A DNA stretch of 64,000 bases from Aurantiacibacter arachoides (GCF_009827335.1 NZ_WTYH01000001.1:682001-746000), one strand, 5' to 3'; positions 54,978 through 63,626 are shown, counted from the stretch's first letter. The notes: generated by a model from the letters alone, not told the origin. Program-made: numbers and translations.

Positions 54978-56228
54978 ATGCGATTCGGCTTTTACAGGGC
55001 GGCACTCTTGATCGGAGCGGCCAGCGTGCTGGTGCCCACAGGTGCGGCAGCGCAGCGCGACCTCGACCAGGAGAACAGCGACGTGCGCGTGTTCCAGGGT
55101 AACGTGGACAGCGCGGCAGCGGAGTTCCGCGTCTCGGTTCCCGCCAATTCGGTCATGCAGATCGACGTGCTGACGACCTCCGAACTCGATCCGATCGTCA
55201 CGGTTACCGATGCCGGCACCGGGGAGACGCTGGCCGAGGATGACGACGGGGGCGACAATCTCAACGCGCGCGTGCGCATTCCCGGCGAGGCGCGTGGGCG
55301 CAACATCGTGATTGCCGTCGACAGCTACGATTCCACCTGGGTGGAGGACGGCGAGACCTACGGCGGCACCTTCGACCTGCGCCTGTCCAACTCAACCTTC
55401 GTGCCGCACCGGACGCGGGCCGTAACCTACGGCGCGCGGGAAAGCGGAACGATGAACGCCGGCGAGGCCAACACCTACACCTTCAGGGCCGCGGCGGGCG
55501 ACCGGGTGGAAATCGCCCTGATTTCGGCCGAGGGCGGGACGCTCGATCCCTATCTCGAACTGCAGGATGCCAGCGGCCAGGTCCTCGTTTCCAACGACGA
55601 TTCGAACGGCCTCAATTCCTATATCAACCACGTGTTCGCGGATGCGGGCACCTATACCATCGCCGCCAAGGGCTACGGCTCCAGCACCGGCGACTACGTG
55701 CTGCGCGTGCGCGATCGGCGCGACGTGCCGGCAACGACCGGGCTGCAAACGATCGCCATCGGCGGCAACGCGACGGGCGAAATCGCCCCCGGGTTCATGG
55801 ATGAGAACTATGCCACGCCCAACTACGTCGACTATAGGTTGAGCGATGCCGCCAAGGCCGCGATCCGCGGCGGCAACGGCGGCGTCACGATCCGCATGGA
55901 TGCCGTGGAAAGCAGCGATCCCGATTTCGGCGGCAGCATCGACCCGTATGTCACCGTCGGTTTCGACACCCCGCTCGGCTTTGCCCAGGTGGCGGAGGAC
56001 GATGACGGTTCGGGCACGCTGAACGCGCTGCTGCCGATCGACCTCGGTCTAATTGCCGACCGGGCCGACCTGCTCGATCTCCTGCGCATCCGCGTCCAGG
56101 GACTGGGCGGCGGGGGTGGCGGTTACACGCTGTCCATGACGGAAGGCATGGAGGAGCGGCAGGGCTACGACAGCGGTATGGATGGCGAATATCCTTCGCA
56201 GCCACCCATCATCACCACCGCCAACTGA
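54978..56228 (+). CDS. Secreted protein with pre-peptidase C-terminal (PPC) domains
   Basis: A 416-aa protein with signal peptide (GAASVLVPTGAAAQ), starting at ATG 54978 behind GGGGGGGAG. It contains at least two PPC-like beta-sandwich repeats, each with a YTFRAAAGDRVEI-type strand, a LDPYLELQDASGQVL strand and an acidic DDSNG or EDDDGG turn that is probably a calcium site. The C-terminus is disordered and Ser/Pro-rich. No catalytic domain is present, so an accessory or cell-surface binding role is likely. Confidence 0.82.
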   Translation: MRFGFYRAALLIGAASVLVPTGAAAQRDLDQENSDVRVFQGNVDSAAAEFRVSVPANSVMQIDVLTTSELDPIVTVTDAGTGETLAEDDDGGDNLNARVRIPGEARGRNIVIAVDSYDSTWVEDGETYGGTFDLRLSNSTFVPHRTRAVTYGARESGTMNAGEANTYTFRAAAGDRVEIALISAEGGTLDPYLELQDASGQVLVSNDDSNGLNSYINHVFADAGTYTIAAKGYGSSTGDYVLRVRDRRDVPATTGLQTIAIGGNATGEIAPGFMDENYATPNYVDYRLSDAAKAAIRGGNGGVTIRMDAVESSDPDFGGSIDPYVTVGFDTPLGFAQVAEDDDGSGTLNALLPIDLGLIADRADLLDLLRIRVQGLGGGGGGYTLSMTEGMEERQGYDSGMDGEYPSQPPIITTAN

Positions 56229-56306
56229 GTAAGCCTGAAAGACGTGCGCGACGGGGGTGGGGACAACCTCATCCCCGCAACCCCCTTCTGTCGCGCCCGG
56301 TTCGGC

Positions 56307-57572
56307 CTAGCCTTCCGCGTCCTCGTCCTCGTCTTCCTGCGGCGCGATGGGCGGCGGGCCGGGGCGGGGGCCGACGCCGGGATCCCAGTCGAACGGCCGG
56401 GCAAAGCGGCTGCGGTCGTCGGTCTCGGCCGTCACCGCCTCTTCCTCGCCCGCCGCGACGCGCGCCTGCTGCGCGCGGCTCGCGCTGATATAATCGCGCG
56501 GCATGTAATTGCCCTCGTGGCAGGCGTATTCGAAGAACTGGTAGTCCTCGTCACGCACCCAGGCCACCCGCGTTGACCACGGCGCGACGTAGACCTCGGG
56601 ATCGCTGTAGGTCAGTTCGTGGATGATGGTGTCGGGGCCGGTCATGGTCAGACGCTCCACCGTCATCGCCTGGCTGCTCATGGGCACGGTATTGAAGGCC
56701 GGCACGTCCAGCGTGCCGGTGAACTGCGTGGCCATGTTGAGCGGGGCGGCAGCGCGGCGCGACGTGTCTGTGGTGGCGGCATCGCCGCTGACGATGTTGG
56801 TCGTCTCGATCACCAGCGTCTTGCCTTCCCACCAGCCGCGCGAATTGCCCATCCACGCTTCCACCGGCTCTTCCCACTTGGCGGCGCGCGCCTCGGCGGC
56901 GGAGGGGTAGAGCTTCACCACGCGGGTGCCCAGCATCTCCAGCACGATCGTCACCACGCCCGGCGACTGGAAGATGCGGATGCCGTTGTTGTAGCGGAAC
57001 GGATACATGCTCGCCGGGAAGCCGCGGCTGACGCAGCGATCCCAGCTGTCGAAATCGCTGACCCAGTTATACCCCTGCCCGGGCACCCAGCCGCTGCGCC
57101 CGGCCTCGAACAGCGCGCGCGCCTGCGGGGTGAGGGCGGGCAACTGGCCGTCGGCGGGGGAAACCAGCATGGCCGTGCTCTTGGCCCAGTCGGTGTTGCG
57201 GAACCACGCCTCCAGCCCCTCGGTCCCGGCGGTGCCCACGCCGCTCTCCGTCGCCTCGGTGAAGTTGCCGTCCGCCCCGCGCGCGGCCTCCAGCCGGCGG
57301 GTGAATTCCTCGTCCGTCACCCAGAACCTGTCGCCGTATTGTTCCGGGCGCTGGAACAGGATGTGGCCGTTGTTGACCGGTTCGATGGGAAAGGTGCCGG
57401 TGAAGTCCCAGTCGCCCCACGGCAGGCGCTCGGGCGTGAAATCGGTCGGCACGGGCGGCAGCGTGGTGAGATCGGCGGGCCGCTCCTGCGCGGTGGCGGG
57501 TGTTGCCGCTGCAAGGGCGAGCGTGGAGGCGGCGGCAAGCGCCCGGGTGGCGGCGGAGAGGCGGCGGATCAT
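56307..57572 (-). CDS. Secreted protein of unknown function
   Basis: A 421-aa protein with a long Ala-rich signal peptide (ALAAASTLALAAATPATAQ), starting at ATG 57572 behind GGGAG. The mature part has Trp/Gly-rich segments (RLPWGDWDFTGTF, NSRGWWEGKTLVIETTNIV, THELTYSDPEVYVAPW-like) that recur in sphingomonad secreted proteins. The C-terminus is a Pro/Glu/Asp-rich tail. I do not recognise a named domain. It converges with the PPC gene. Confidence 0.8.
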   Translation of the reverse strand: MIRRLSAATRALAAASTLALAAATPATAQERPADLTTLPPVPTDFTPERLPWGDWDFTGTFPIEPVNNGHILFQRPEQYGDRFWVTDEEFTRRLEAARGADGNFTEATESGVGTAGTEGLEAWFRNTDWAKSTAMLVSPADGQLPALTPQARALFEAGRSGWVPGQGYNWVSDFDSWDRCVSRGFPASMYPFRYNNGIRIFQSPGVVTIVLEMLGTRVVKLYPSAAEARAAKWEEPVEAWMGNSRGWWEGKTLVIETTNIVSGDAATTDTSRRAAAPLNMATQFTGTLDVPAFNTVPMSSQAMTVERLTMTGPDTIIHELTYSDPEVYVAPWSTRVAWVRDEDYQFFEYACHEGNYMPRDYISASRAQQARVAAGEEEAVTAETDDRSRFARPFDWDPGVGPRPGPPPIAPQEDEDEDAEG

Positions 57573-57748
57573 GAGGGTGTCTCCCGAACACGTTGACTTT
57601 GCCCGTTTGTGCCCGAGGTGGCCTGTCGGTGCAATCGCCTTCGTCCGCTCAGCGCAATCTGTACAACGTCTGCCGCATTTCCCGCTGATATAGGTTTCAT
57701 GCGGAACCCTGCGGTCGCTCACCCTTTGCTAGAGGACAGGAGATCAGC

Positions 57749-58402
57749 ATGACACGACATTCCATTTCCGACAGCACGAAGGGCCTTGTGGGCCTTGGGA
57801 TTGCGCTGGGCGGTGCCGCGTTCGGTGCCTTCATCTTGAGCCGCCAGCGCGAGGGGCGTTCGTCGGACGACGCGCCCGGCTACACCGCGCGGCGCGGGTT
57901 CGGTGACTACGCCGTGACCGGCCGCACCGTCACCATTCGCAAGCCGCGCGAAGAGCTGTTCGCGTTCTGGCGCGACTTCGGCAACCTGGCCCGGTTCATG
58001 GAGAACCTTGAAAAGGTCGAGCAGGGCGCCGGGGGCCGGTCCACCTGGCACATCAAGGCTCCGGCCGGCCAGACCGTGGCGGTGGAAACCGAGATCGTGC
58101 GCGAGCAGGACGGCGAACTCATCGCCTGGCGCTCTGTCGAAGGGTCCGACATCGACACCGAGGGCCGCGTCACATTCGAGGATGCGCCCGGTGAACGCGG
58201 CACCCGCGTGGGGCTGATCATTGCCTACAAGCCGCCCGCCGGCGCGTTGGGGCAGGCCGCCGCCAAGCTGTTCCAGCGGGAGCCCGAGACGCAGGCCCGC
58301 CACGACCTCAAACGATTGAAGATGCTGATGGAAACCGGCGAAATCGCCACATCGGCCCGGCGCCGTGAAAATACCCGCGCCGCCCAGCAGGAGAATGCAT
58401 GA
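57749..58402 (+). CDS. SRPBCC-family protein with N-terminal membrane anchor
   Basis: A 217-aa protein. After a short polar leader, a hydrophobic segment (GLVGLGIALGGAAFGAFIL) anchors it; then comes an SRPBCC/polyketide-cyclase-like domain starting TGRTVTIRKPREELFAFWRDFGNLARFMENLEKVE. Such domains bind hydrophobic ligands. It overlaps the downstream zinc ADH gene by 4 bp. The three-gene set SRPBCC-ADH-SDR recurs in this group of bacteria and is often stress-induced, but that regulation is not shown here. Confidence 0.85.
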   Translation: MTRHSISDSTKGLVGLGIALGGAAFGAFILSRQREGRSSDDAPGYTARRGFGDYAVTGRTVTIRKPREELFAFWRDFGNLARFMENLEKVEQGAGGRSTWHIKAPAGQTVAVETEIVREQDGELIAWRSVEGSDIDTEGRVTFEDAPGERGTRVGLIIAYKPPAGALGQAAAKLFQREPETQARHDLKRLKMLMETGEIATSARRRENTRAAQQENA

Positions 58403-59589
58403 TGCGCGCACTTACATGGCACGGAACCAAGGATGTTCGCGTCGACACCGTGGACGATCCCGAGATCATCAATTCGCGTGACGCGATCATCAAGGTCACC
58501 AGCACGGCGATCTGCGGCAGCGATCTGCACCTTTACGATGGCGTCATTCCCGGGGTGAAGCCGGGCGATGTGCTCGGCCACGAATTCATGGGCGAAGTGG
58601 TCGAGACGGGCAAGGATTCGACGCTGCAGAAGGGCCAGCGCGTGGTGGTGCCCTTCACCATCGCCTGCGGCGGCTGCTTCCACTGCAAGAGCCAGCAATT
58701 CTCCGCCTGCGACAATTCCAACCCGGTCGAAAAGCAGGATATGTCGGCCACGCTCTACGGCCAGCCGATGAGCGGGCTGTTCGGCTATTCACACCTCACC
58801 GGCGGCTATTCGGGCGGACAGGCGGAATATGTCCGCGTGCCGTTCTCCGACGTCGGCCCGATCGTGGTCCCGGATCACCTGGACGATGACAAGGTGCTGT
58901 TCCTCTCCGACATCCTGCCCACCGGGTGGATGGCCGCGGAGAATGCCGACATCCAGCCCGACGATACCGTCGCCGTCTGGGGCTGCGGGCCGGTCGGCCT
59001 GTTCGCCATCCAGTCCGCCATCGTGATGGGCGCATCCCGCGTCATCGCCATCGATCACTATCCCCACCGCCTCGAACTGGCGCGCGGGCTGGGGGCGGAC
59101 ATCATCAACTTCCGCGAGACCGACGTGCGCGAGGCGCTGATGGAGATGTCCGGCGGCATCGGCGTCGACGTGGTGATCGACGCGGTCGGCATGGAATCGC
59201 ACGGCTTCGCGGTCGACAACATGATCGACGTGGTGAAACAGAAGGTGGGCATCGGCGCCGACCGGGCGAGCGCGCTCAAGCAGGCGATCCTGGCGGTGCG
59301 GTTCGGCGGCAAGGTCTCGATCCCCGGCGTCTACGGGGGGATGACCGACAAGTGGCCGCTGGGCGCCATGATGGAGAAGGGTCTGCAGATCCGCAGCGGC
59401 CAGACCCACGTGCAGAAATACACGAAAGACCTGCTGGCCAAGATCGAGGACGGCACGCTCGACACCACCTTCCTCATCAGCCACCGCCTGCCGCTGGAAC
59501 AGGCGGCGGACGGCTACAAGCACTTCAAGGAAGAACAGGACACCTGGACCAAGGTGGTCCTGAAGCCCGGAATGGAGACGACCGCATGA
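58399..59589 (+). CDS. Zinc-dependent alcohol dehydrogenase (formaldehyde dehydrogenase-like)
   Basis: A 396-aa medium-chain dehydrogenase. Catalytic zinc ligands lie in AICGSDLHLY and LGHEFMGEVVE; the structural zinc cluster is CGGCFHCKSQQFSAC. NAD binding is through AVWGCGPVGLFAIQSAI. The length and the GVDVVIDAVGMESHG segment place it with glutathione-independent formaldehyde dehydrogenase-like enzymes. ATGs are at 58399 and 58402; the first overlaps the SRPBCC stop. The next SDR starts in a 4-bp overlap. Confidence 0.88.
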   Translation: MMRALTWHGTKDVRVDTVDDPEIINSRDAIIKVTSTAICGSDLHLYDGVIPGVKPGDVLGHEFMGEVVETGKDSTLQKGQRVVVPFTIACGGCFHCKSQQFSACDNSNPVEKQDMSATLYGQPMSGLFGYSHLTGGYSGGQAEYVRVPFSDVGPIVVPDHLDDDKVLFLSDILPTGWMAAENADIQPDDTVAVWGCGPVGLFAIQSAIVMGASRVIAIDHYPHRLELARGLGADIINFRETDVREALMEMSGGIGVDVVIDAVGMESHGFAVDNMIDVVKQKVGIGADRASALKQAILAVRFGGKVSIPGVYGGMTDKWPLGAMMEKGLQIRSGQTHVQKYTKDLLAKIEDGTLDTTFLISHRLPLEQAADGYKHFKEEQDTWTKVVLKPGMETTA

Positions 59590-60392
59590 GCAGCAATAAA
59601 ATCGACAAGCTGACAGGCTTTGCCGTCGTCACCGGCGCCTCCAGCGGCATCGGGCTGGAACTGGCGAAGCTGGCGGCGGCGGACGGATGTTCGCTGCTGC
59701 TGGTGGCCGACCGCGACTTGTCCGCTGCCGAGAGCGCGGCCAAGGCTTGCGGCGCGACCGACGTGACGACGCTGGAAACCGACCTCGCCACCGCGCACGG
59801 GATCGAGGCGGTGATGGGTGCCATCGGCCAGCGGCAGATCGACGTGCTGATGGCCAACGCCGGGCACGGACAGGGCGGCGCCTTTCTCGATCAGCAGTGG
59901 GATGACATTTCCCACGTGATCGACACCAACGTGAAGGGGACCGTCTCCCTCATCCACAAGGTGGGGCAGACGATGCGCGCGCGCGATGCGGGGCGCATCC
60001 TCGTCACCGGGTCGATCGCCGGGCACCTGCCGGGCGCGTTCCAGCTGGTCTACAACTCCACCAAGGCCTTTATCGACGATTTCTGCGTCGGCCTGCACAA
60101 CGAGCTGAAGGACACCAACGTCGTCATCACCTGCCTGCTGCCGGGCGTGACCGACACCCAGTTCTTCAAGCGCGCCGACATGGAGGACTCCATGGCCGGC
60201 AAGTCCGACAGCAAGGCCGACCCGGTCAAGGTGGCAAAGGACGGTTATGACGCGCTGCTGGACGGCGACACGCAGATCGTCAGCGGGTTCATGAACAAGG
60301 TGCAGACGCTGTTTGCCGATATCCTGCCCGATGACATGGTGGCCCAGATGCACCGCCGCATGGCCGAGCCGGACAGCCACAAGAAGGGATAA
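59586..60392 (+). CDS. Short-chain dehydrogenase/reductase
   Basis: A 268-aa SDR with dinucleotide loop VVTGASSGIGLEL, structural MANAGHGQGG, catalytic Ser in LVTGSIAG and Tyr-x-x-x-Lys in VYNSTKAF. It starts at ATG 59586, overlapping the ADH stop by 4 bp. With the upstream dehydrogenase it could act on successive oxidation states of one metabolite. Substrate unknown. The cassette ends in a strong terminator. Confidence 0.88.
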   Translation: MSSNKIDKLTGFAVVTGASSGIGLELAKLAAADGCSLLLVADRDLSAAESAAKACGATDVTTLETDLATAHGIEAVMGAIGQRQIDVLMANAGHGQGGAFLDQQWDDISHVIDTNVKGTVSLIHKVGQTMRARDAGRILVTGSIAGHLPGAFQLVYNSTKAFIDDFCVGLHNELKDTNVVITCLLPGVTDTQFFKRADMEDSMAGKSDSKADPVKVAKDGYDALLDGDTQIVSGFMNKVQTLFADILPDDMVAQMHRRMAEPDSHKKG

Positions 60393-60434
60393 TCCCGGCC
60401 GCCAGCCGCCGACCACCGATATCACCTGAAAGAC

Positions 60435-60466
60435 AGGGCGTCCCTCTCACCGGAGGGGCGCCCTTT
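60435..60466 (+). terminator. Rho-independent terminator after the SDR gene
   Basis: A perfect 12-bp stem (AGGGCGTCCCTC / GAGGGGCGCCCT, one T-G pair) with loop TCACCG, followed by TTT. It lies 42 bp downstream of the SDR stop, so it ends the SRPBCC-ADH-SDR transcript; it also separates that operon from the convergent minus-strand gene. Confidence 0.8.
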
Positions 60467-60499
60467 CTGCGCAGGCGGTCCGTCGGGGGCCACCCCGCC

Positions 60500-61198
60500 T
60501 CAGTCGTCGCGGTCCGCGTCCCCCTCGTCATCCTCCGCCGCGAACTCGGCCATCAGCGCCTCGTTTTCCAGATGGCGCTGGTGCATGGCCGAAAGCTTGG
60601 CGGTGAGGCTGGCGAGGATCGCTTCCTCGTCCTCGTGCTCCTGCAGGGCGTAGCGTTTCTCGATGTCGGCGGTCACCTCGCGGCGGATGCGTTCGTAGAG
60701 CGGGTGGCCGGGCACCACGGCGGCGGCGTAGCGATCCGCGCGGCGGGTGCGCAGCAGGAACATGACCAGCGCCTCGTTATGCCGCCGTTCGGTGCCCAGC
60801 ACCTTGCCGGCGGAGACGACCAGCCGCTCCTCCCCCACGATCGCGCGCTGGATCGCCGCATCCTCCAGCCGCCCGATCCCGGCATCGACCGCCCGGTCCC
60901 ACGCGGCCGAGAAGTCCTCCGCCCCCGGCCGCCGCCGCAGCTTGTACAACGCCTCCATGCTCGCCCCGATGTGCTTCGCCGCCTGGATGACGACACCCGT
61001 GGCGGCCAGATGCGCGATGAACCGCCGCTGCCGGTCGGGCGTAATCGAGTTGCGGCGCGGGTTGACGTGCGGAACGGGCGCGAACTGCAACAGCGGATCG
61101 TCGTCGAGCAAGGGCTCGGCGGCGGGCGCGGTGACGTAGCTGGTGGCCTGGCGCGGCGTGGCGCGGGTGTTGTGGGCGGGGGAGGGGTGGTGTGTCAT
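60500..61198 (-). CDS. Hypothetical HTH-like protein with acidic tail
   Basis: A 232-aa protein starting at ATG 61198. The N-terminus is Pro/Ala-rich. The central helical domain (SITPDRQRRFIAHLAATGVVIQAAKHIGASMEALYKLRRRPGA) resembles the small terminase or transposase-like HTH units seen in sphingomonad hypothetical proteins, and it ends in Glu/Asp-rich helices (AEFAAEDDEGDADRDD). No function can be stated. It lies next to the AT-rich island but has host-like base composition. Confidence 0.7.
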   Translation of the reverse strand: MTHHPSPAHNTRATPRQATSYVTAPAAEPLLDDDPLLQFAPVPHVNPRRNSITPDRQRRFIAHLAATGVVIQAAKHIGASMEALYKLRRRPGAEDFSAAWDRAVDAGIGRLEDAAIQRAIVGEERLVVSAGKVLGTERRHNEALVMFLLRTRRADRYAAAVVPGHPLYERIRREVTADIEKRYALQEHEDEEAILASLTAKLSAMHQRHLENEALMAEFAAEDDEGDADRDD

Positions 61199-61317
61199 GC
61201 CCGGGGGCGGAGCAGGGGGTGGGGGGTGTAGGAAAGCTAAATTTCTCAAGGTTGGTTTTGGCAATCCAATGCGGCTTTTGATTTGCTCAACCGCCCCCAA
61301 AAGACTAGCAAAAACCA

Positions 61318-62268
61318 ATGGGCGACCCCGATACTCATGTGGGCTTAAAAAGTTTGTCTCAACGTTGGGATAATGCGATGTGTAGGCTTGGCCTTCGTGC
61401 GCCAAGACAAAAAGCTTGCGGTGGCTTTGAGTTTCAGGAAGCTGCGGATGAACTCGGTGTGCGCATCAAGCGGGCGACGACGGCTCGAGAAACTGTAGAA
61501 AATAGAGATCTGCGATATCGCCAATTTGATGATTTTAATGGCGCTGAATCGACATTTAAATCCTGTAATTTCTCCTTTTCCATATTCAGTAGAGCGTATT
61601 TTCATAATGCAAAATTTGAAAATTGTTCATTTATTGGATGTCGTTTCAGCGAATGTAACTTTCGGGGGGCCGAGATATATTCATGCGATTTCAAATATGC
61701 TCGGTTTCAAAACTGCTTGATTGAAAGTAGAGACATTATTCCAAGTCTCCCGCCTGAGCCAAACCTCCGCCGGGAGCTGCTGCAAAATTTGCGCGTCAAC
61801 GCGATTCAGCTTGGGTCCACCGACGAGGTTAGAGCCTATACACTTGAAGAGATTTCTGCTGAGCTAGAACATTACAAAAGGGCGCTTTTTGGGTACGATA
61901 GGTACTATCAAAGAAAATACCCCACTAGCTTGGATAAAATTATCGTTTTAATAAAATTGATTTCTCATGCTATTTCCGGATTCTTTTGGGGACATGGAGA
62001 ACGACCGTTCAAACTGCTTCTTAGCGTAATCATATTGCTTATTTTGGCGTCCTTTGTGAATTGGTTTTCTTACGAACCGGACTCAAGCTTAGGAGATATT
62101 TTTTACGGTGGATCAATATTTTTGCAAACCCTAAATGTGTTTCTAGGAATCGGTGACGCATTTGATCAGGCCGGATATAAGTTGGTAAATTACGCCATAG
62201 TTTTAATGAGATATGTATACATAGGGCTGTTGGTAACGGTTGCTATGAGATCCATTACTTACCGGTGA
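61318..62268 (+). CDS. Pentapeptide-repeat protein with K+-channel-like membrane domain
   Basis: A 316-aa protein. Residues 65-140 form Phe/Cys-rich pentapeptide repeats (NLR/CNFSF/AKFENCSFIGCRFSECNFRGAEI), which build a right-handed beta helix. After a polar linker come two transmembrane helices (FKLLLSVIILLILASFVNWF and LVNYAIVLMRYVYIGLLVTV) with a re-entrant loop reading LQTLNVFLGIGD, close to the TxxTxGYGD filter of K+ channels. ATG 61318 lacks a ribosome site; ATG 61378 is an alternative. It is strongly AT-rich and overlaps the next gene by 4 bp. Confidence 0.7.
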   Translation: MGDPDTHVGLKSLSQRWDNAMCRLGLRAPRQKACGGFEFQEAADELGVRIKRATTARETVENRDLRYRQFDDFNGAESTFKSCNFSFSIFSRAYFHNAKFENCSFIGCRFSECNFRGAEIYSCDFKYARFQNCLIESRDIIPSLPPEPNLRRELLQNLRVNAIQLGSTDEVRAYTLEEISAELEHYKRALFGYDRYYQRKYPTSLDKIIVLIKLISHAISGFFWGHGERPFKLLLSVIILLILASFVNWFSYEPDSSLGDIFYGGSIFLQTLNVFLGIGDAFDQAGYKLVNYAIVLMRYVYIGLLVTVAMRSITYR

Positions 62269-62945
62269 TGGGTAAAATATTTGGTTTCTACTTGATTGGA
62301 TCTGTCGCCCGAAATGAGTTTGATGCGCTCAGTGATCTTGACCTTTTAGCTATTGTTCAAGACGGCGCAGGCAAAGTTGACGAAAAGGCACTTTTATCTT
62401 TCATTCCGGATAAATATGCTGCGATGGATGCTAGTGTTTCATGGTATGGTCGTCGACGCATAAACGAGATGCTAAAAAATGGAGAGCTCTTTGCTTGGCA
62501 CATTTGGCAAGAGCATATAGCTCTTTTCGAGAGCAATGGGTTTTCCTTACGAGGACTTGGGCCTCCCCGACCCTATAAAAATTCGTTAGTGGATGTGCGG
62601 TCTTTTCGCAAAATACTTCGTGAAGTTCCGGGACGGCTTCGCTTGTCGCCCACTAATGTCATCTATGAGTTTGGTCTCATTTATGTCTGCCTTAGAAACA
62701 TAGCGATGTCTGCCTCAGCTAAGCTATGTGATGCTCCAGATTTCTCCCGATATTCTCCATTTAGGATCAACCTCTCGCAACCATTACCAATGACGCGCGA
62801 GTGTTATGAGAAGGCGATGATGTGTCGGATGGCTGGTCAACGTGGTCTTAGTCTGCCTGATCATCCTAGTGCTGACGAGGTAATTTCACTATATGAGGGG
62901 TTGGAGTCTTGGCTTTCGATATTGGAAGAGCGTTTGGAGCAGTGA
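62265..62945 (+). CDS. Nucleotidyltransferase-fold protein with helical C-terminus
   Basis: A 226-aa protein beginning with a minimal nucleotidyltransferase domain: LIGSVARNEFDALSDLDLLAI is the GSxxR-xnDxDxDL signature with a catalytic D-x-D. The third acidic residue is probably the Asp in YAAMDASVSWYG. The C-terminal 120 residues are helical and may be a HEPN-like or binding domain, though no RxxxxH RNase motif is seen. ATG 62265 overlaps the channel gene stop. It is AT-rich. Its function as toxin, antitoxin or cyclase is not established. Confidence 0.75.
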   Translation: MMGKIFGFYLIGSVARNEFDALSDLDLLAIVQDGAGKVDEKALLSFIPDKYAAMDASVSWYGRRRINEMLKNGELFAWHIWQEHIALFESNGFSLRGLGPPRPYKNSLVDVRSFRKILREVPGRLRLSPTNVIYEFGLIYVCLRNIAMSASAKLCDAPDFSRYSPFRINLSQPLPMTRECYEKAMMCRMAGQRGLSLPDHPSADEVISLYEGLESWLSILEERLEQ

Positions 62946-62947
62946 GC

Positions 62948-63298
62948 ATGTCCAATGGTCGTCGTACGCGTTTTGAAGAAAGGGTGCGTGTCGAGCGCAA
63001 CTTCCTAGAGCCGGTCAACAGGGTTTTTGGTCGCGCTGCACCCCTTGCGGGTATGACCGCTATGGCCATAGATTCATGGGAAAATCGCGCTTCATCGGTG
63101 TTTTCTGAGACGCCAATCGCTGGTATTGCGGCCTTGCTGCGTCAAGCTTCTAAAAGAGCGGAATTGTTAGCAGACAATTCGCGTGACGTGTTCGAAAAGG
63201 ATACTGGCATCAGTGGCGGTGGGATTGAAACCCTCTCATCAATGTTGAGTGATCTGCTGGAGCCTATCTGTCTTGACCCCCCACCCAAATCCAACTAA
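62948..63298 (+). CDS. Small unknown protein of the AT-rich operon
   Basis: A 116-aa protein starting two bases after the nucleotidyltransferase stop (TGAGCATG). The sequence is mostly polar and helical (NFLEPVNRVFGRAAPL, ALLRQASKRAELLADNSRDVFEK) with a Pro-rich C-terminus (LDPPPKSN). It has no recognised domain. Tight spacing marks it as the third gene of the operon, where small genes often encode immunity, adaptor or inhibitor proteins. G+C rises again within this gene. Confidence 0.6.
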   Translation: MSNGRRTRFEERVRVERNFLEPVNRVFGRAAPLAGMTAMAIDSWENRASSVFSETPIAGIAALLRQASKRAELLADNSRDVFEKDTGISGGGIETLSSMLSDLLEPICLDPPPKSN

Positions 63299-63626
63299 GC
63301 GCCCCTCCATCCGGTCCCCGCGCCCGCCGCGAGTCCCGGTCAGATAGAGCTGAACATTGCCGGTCGTGTCCCGGGGCTCCTCGCGAATTGCAAGGGGCTC
63401 TTTTCTATTGAGGCGGTTTCGCGTTTGCGCGCGATAATCCGCCCGGGGCTGCCGTCAAAGTAACCCGGTGCCGCCGTCGTGCAGGCCCAGGTGGAGTGTT
63501 TCAGGCTCGCGCGGTTCGTGGCGCCCCGTCGGTTATGGCGGGCCATTGCCTCGTTTCCCTCGCGCGGTCCTTCCTGCAGTCCTCCCGGCGCCTGGCGTGG
63601 CACCTGATCACAGGTGAAGATTTCGA
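63299..63626. other. Region upstream of rpsL
   Basis: A 328-bp GC-rich stretch that returns to host composition after the island. It must hold the str-operon promoter, but no convincing -35/-10 pair was picked out by eye. Two direct GGGGCTC copies lie at 63373-63379 and 63394-63400, the second followed by TTTT; they do not form a clear hairpin. No gene is evident. Confidence 0.4.

Noticed and set aside
57703..57730. GGAACC upstream of the SRPBCC gene as an EcfG-type general stress promoter
   Set aside because: The -35-like GGAACC is present, but no GTT-type -10 element occurs at the required spacing.
60467..61317. tRNA or attachment-site boundary for the AT-rich island
   Set aside because: No tRNA-like cloverleaf, integrase or direct repeat was visible at either edge, so integration mechanism is left open.
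61318..63298. Island as a CBASS or MNT-HEPN system
   Set aside because: The nucleotidyltransferase is too small for a typical CD-NTase, there is no E1/E2, HORMA or known CBASS effector, and no RxxxxH HEPN motif was found, so no known system name is applied.
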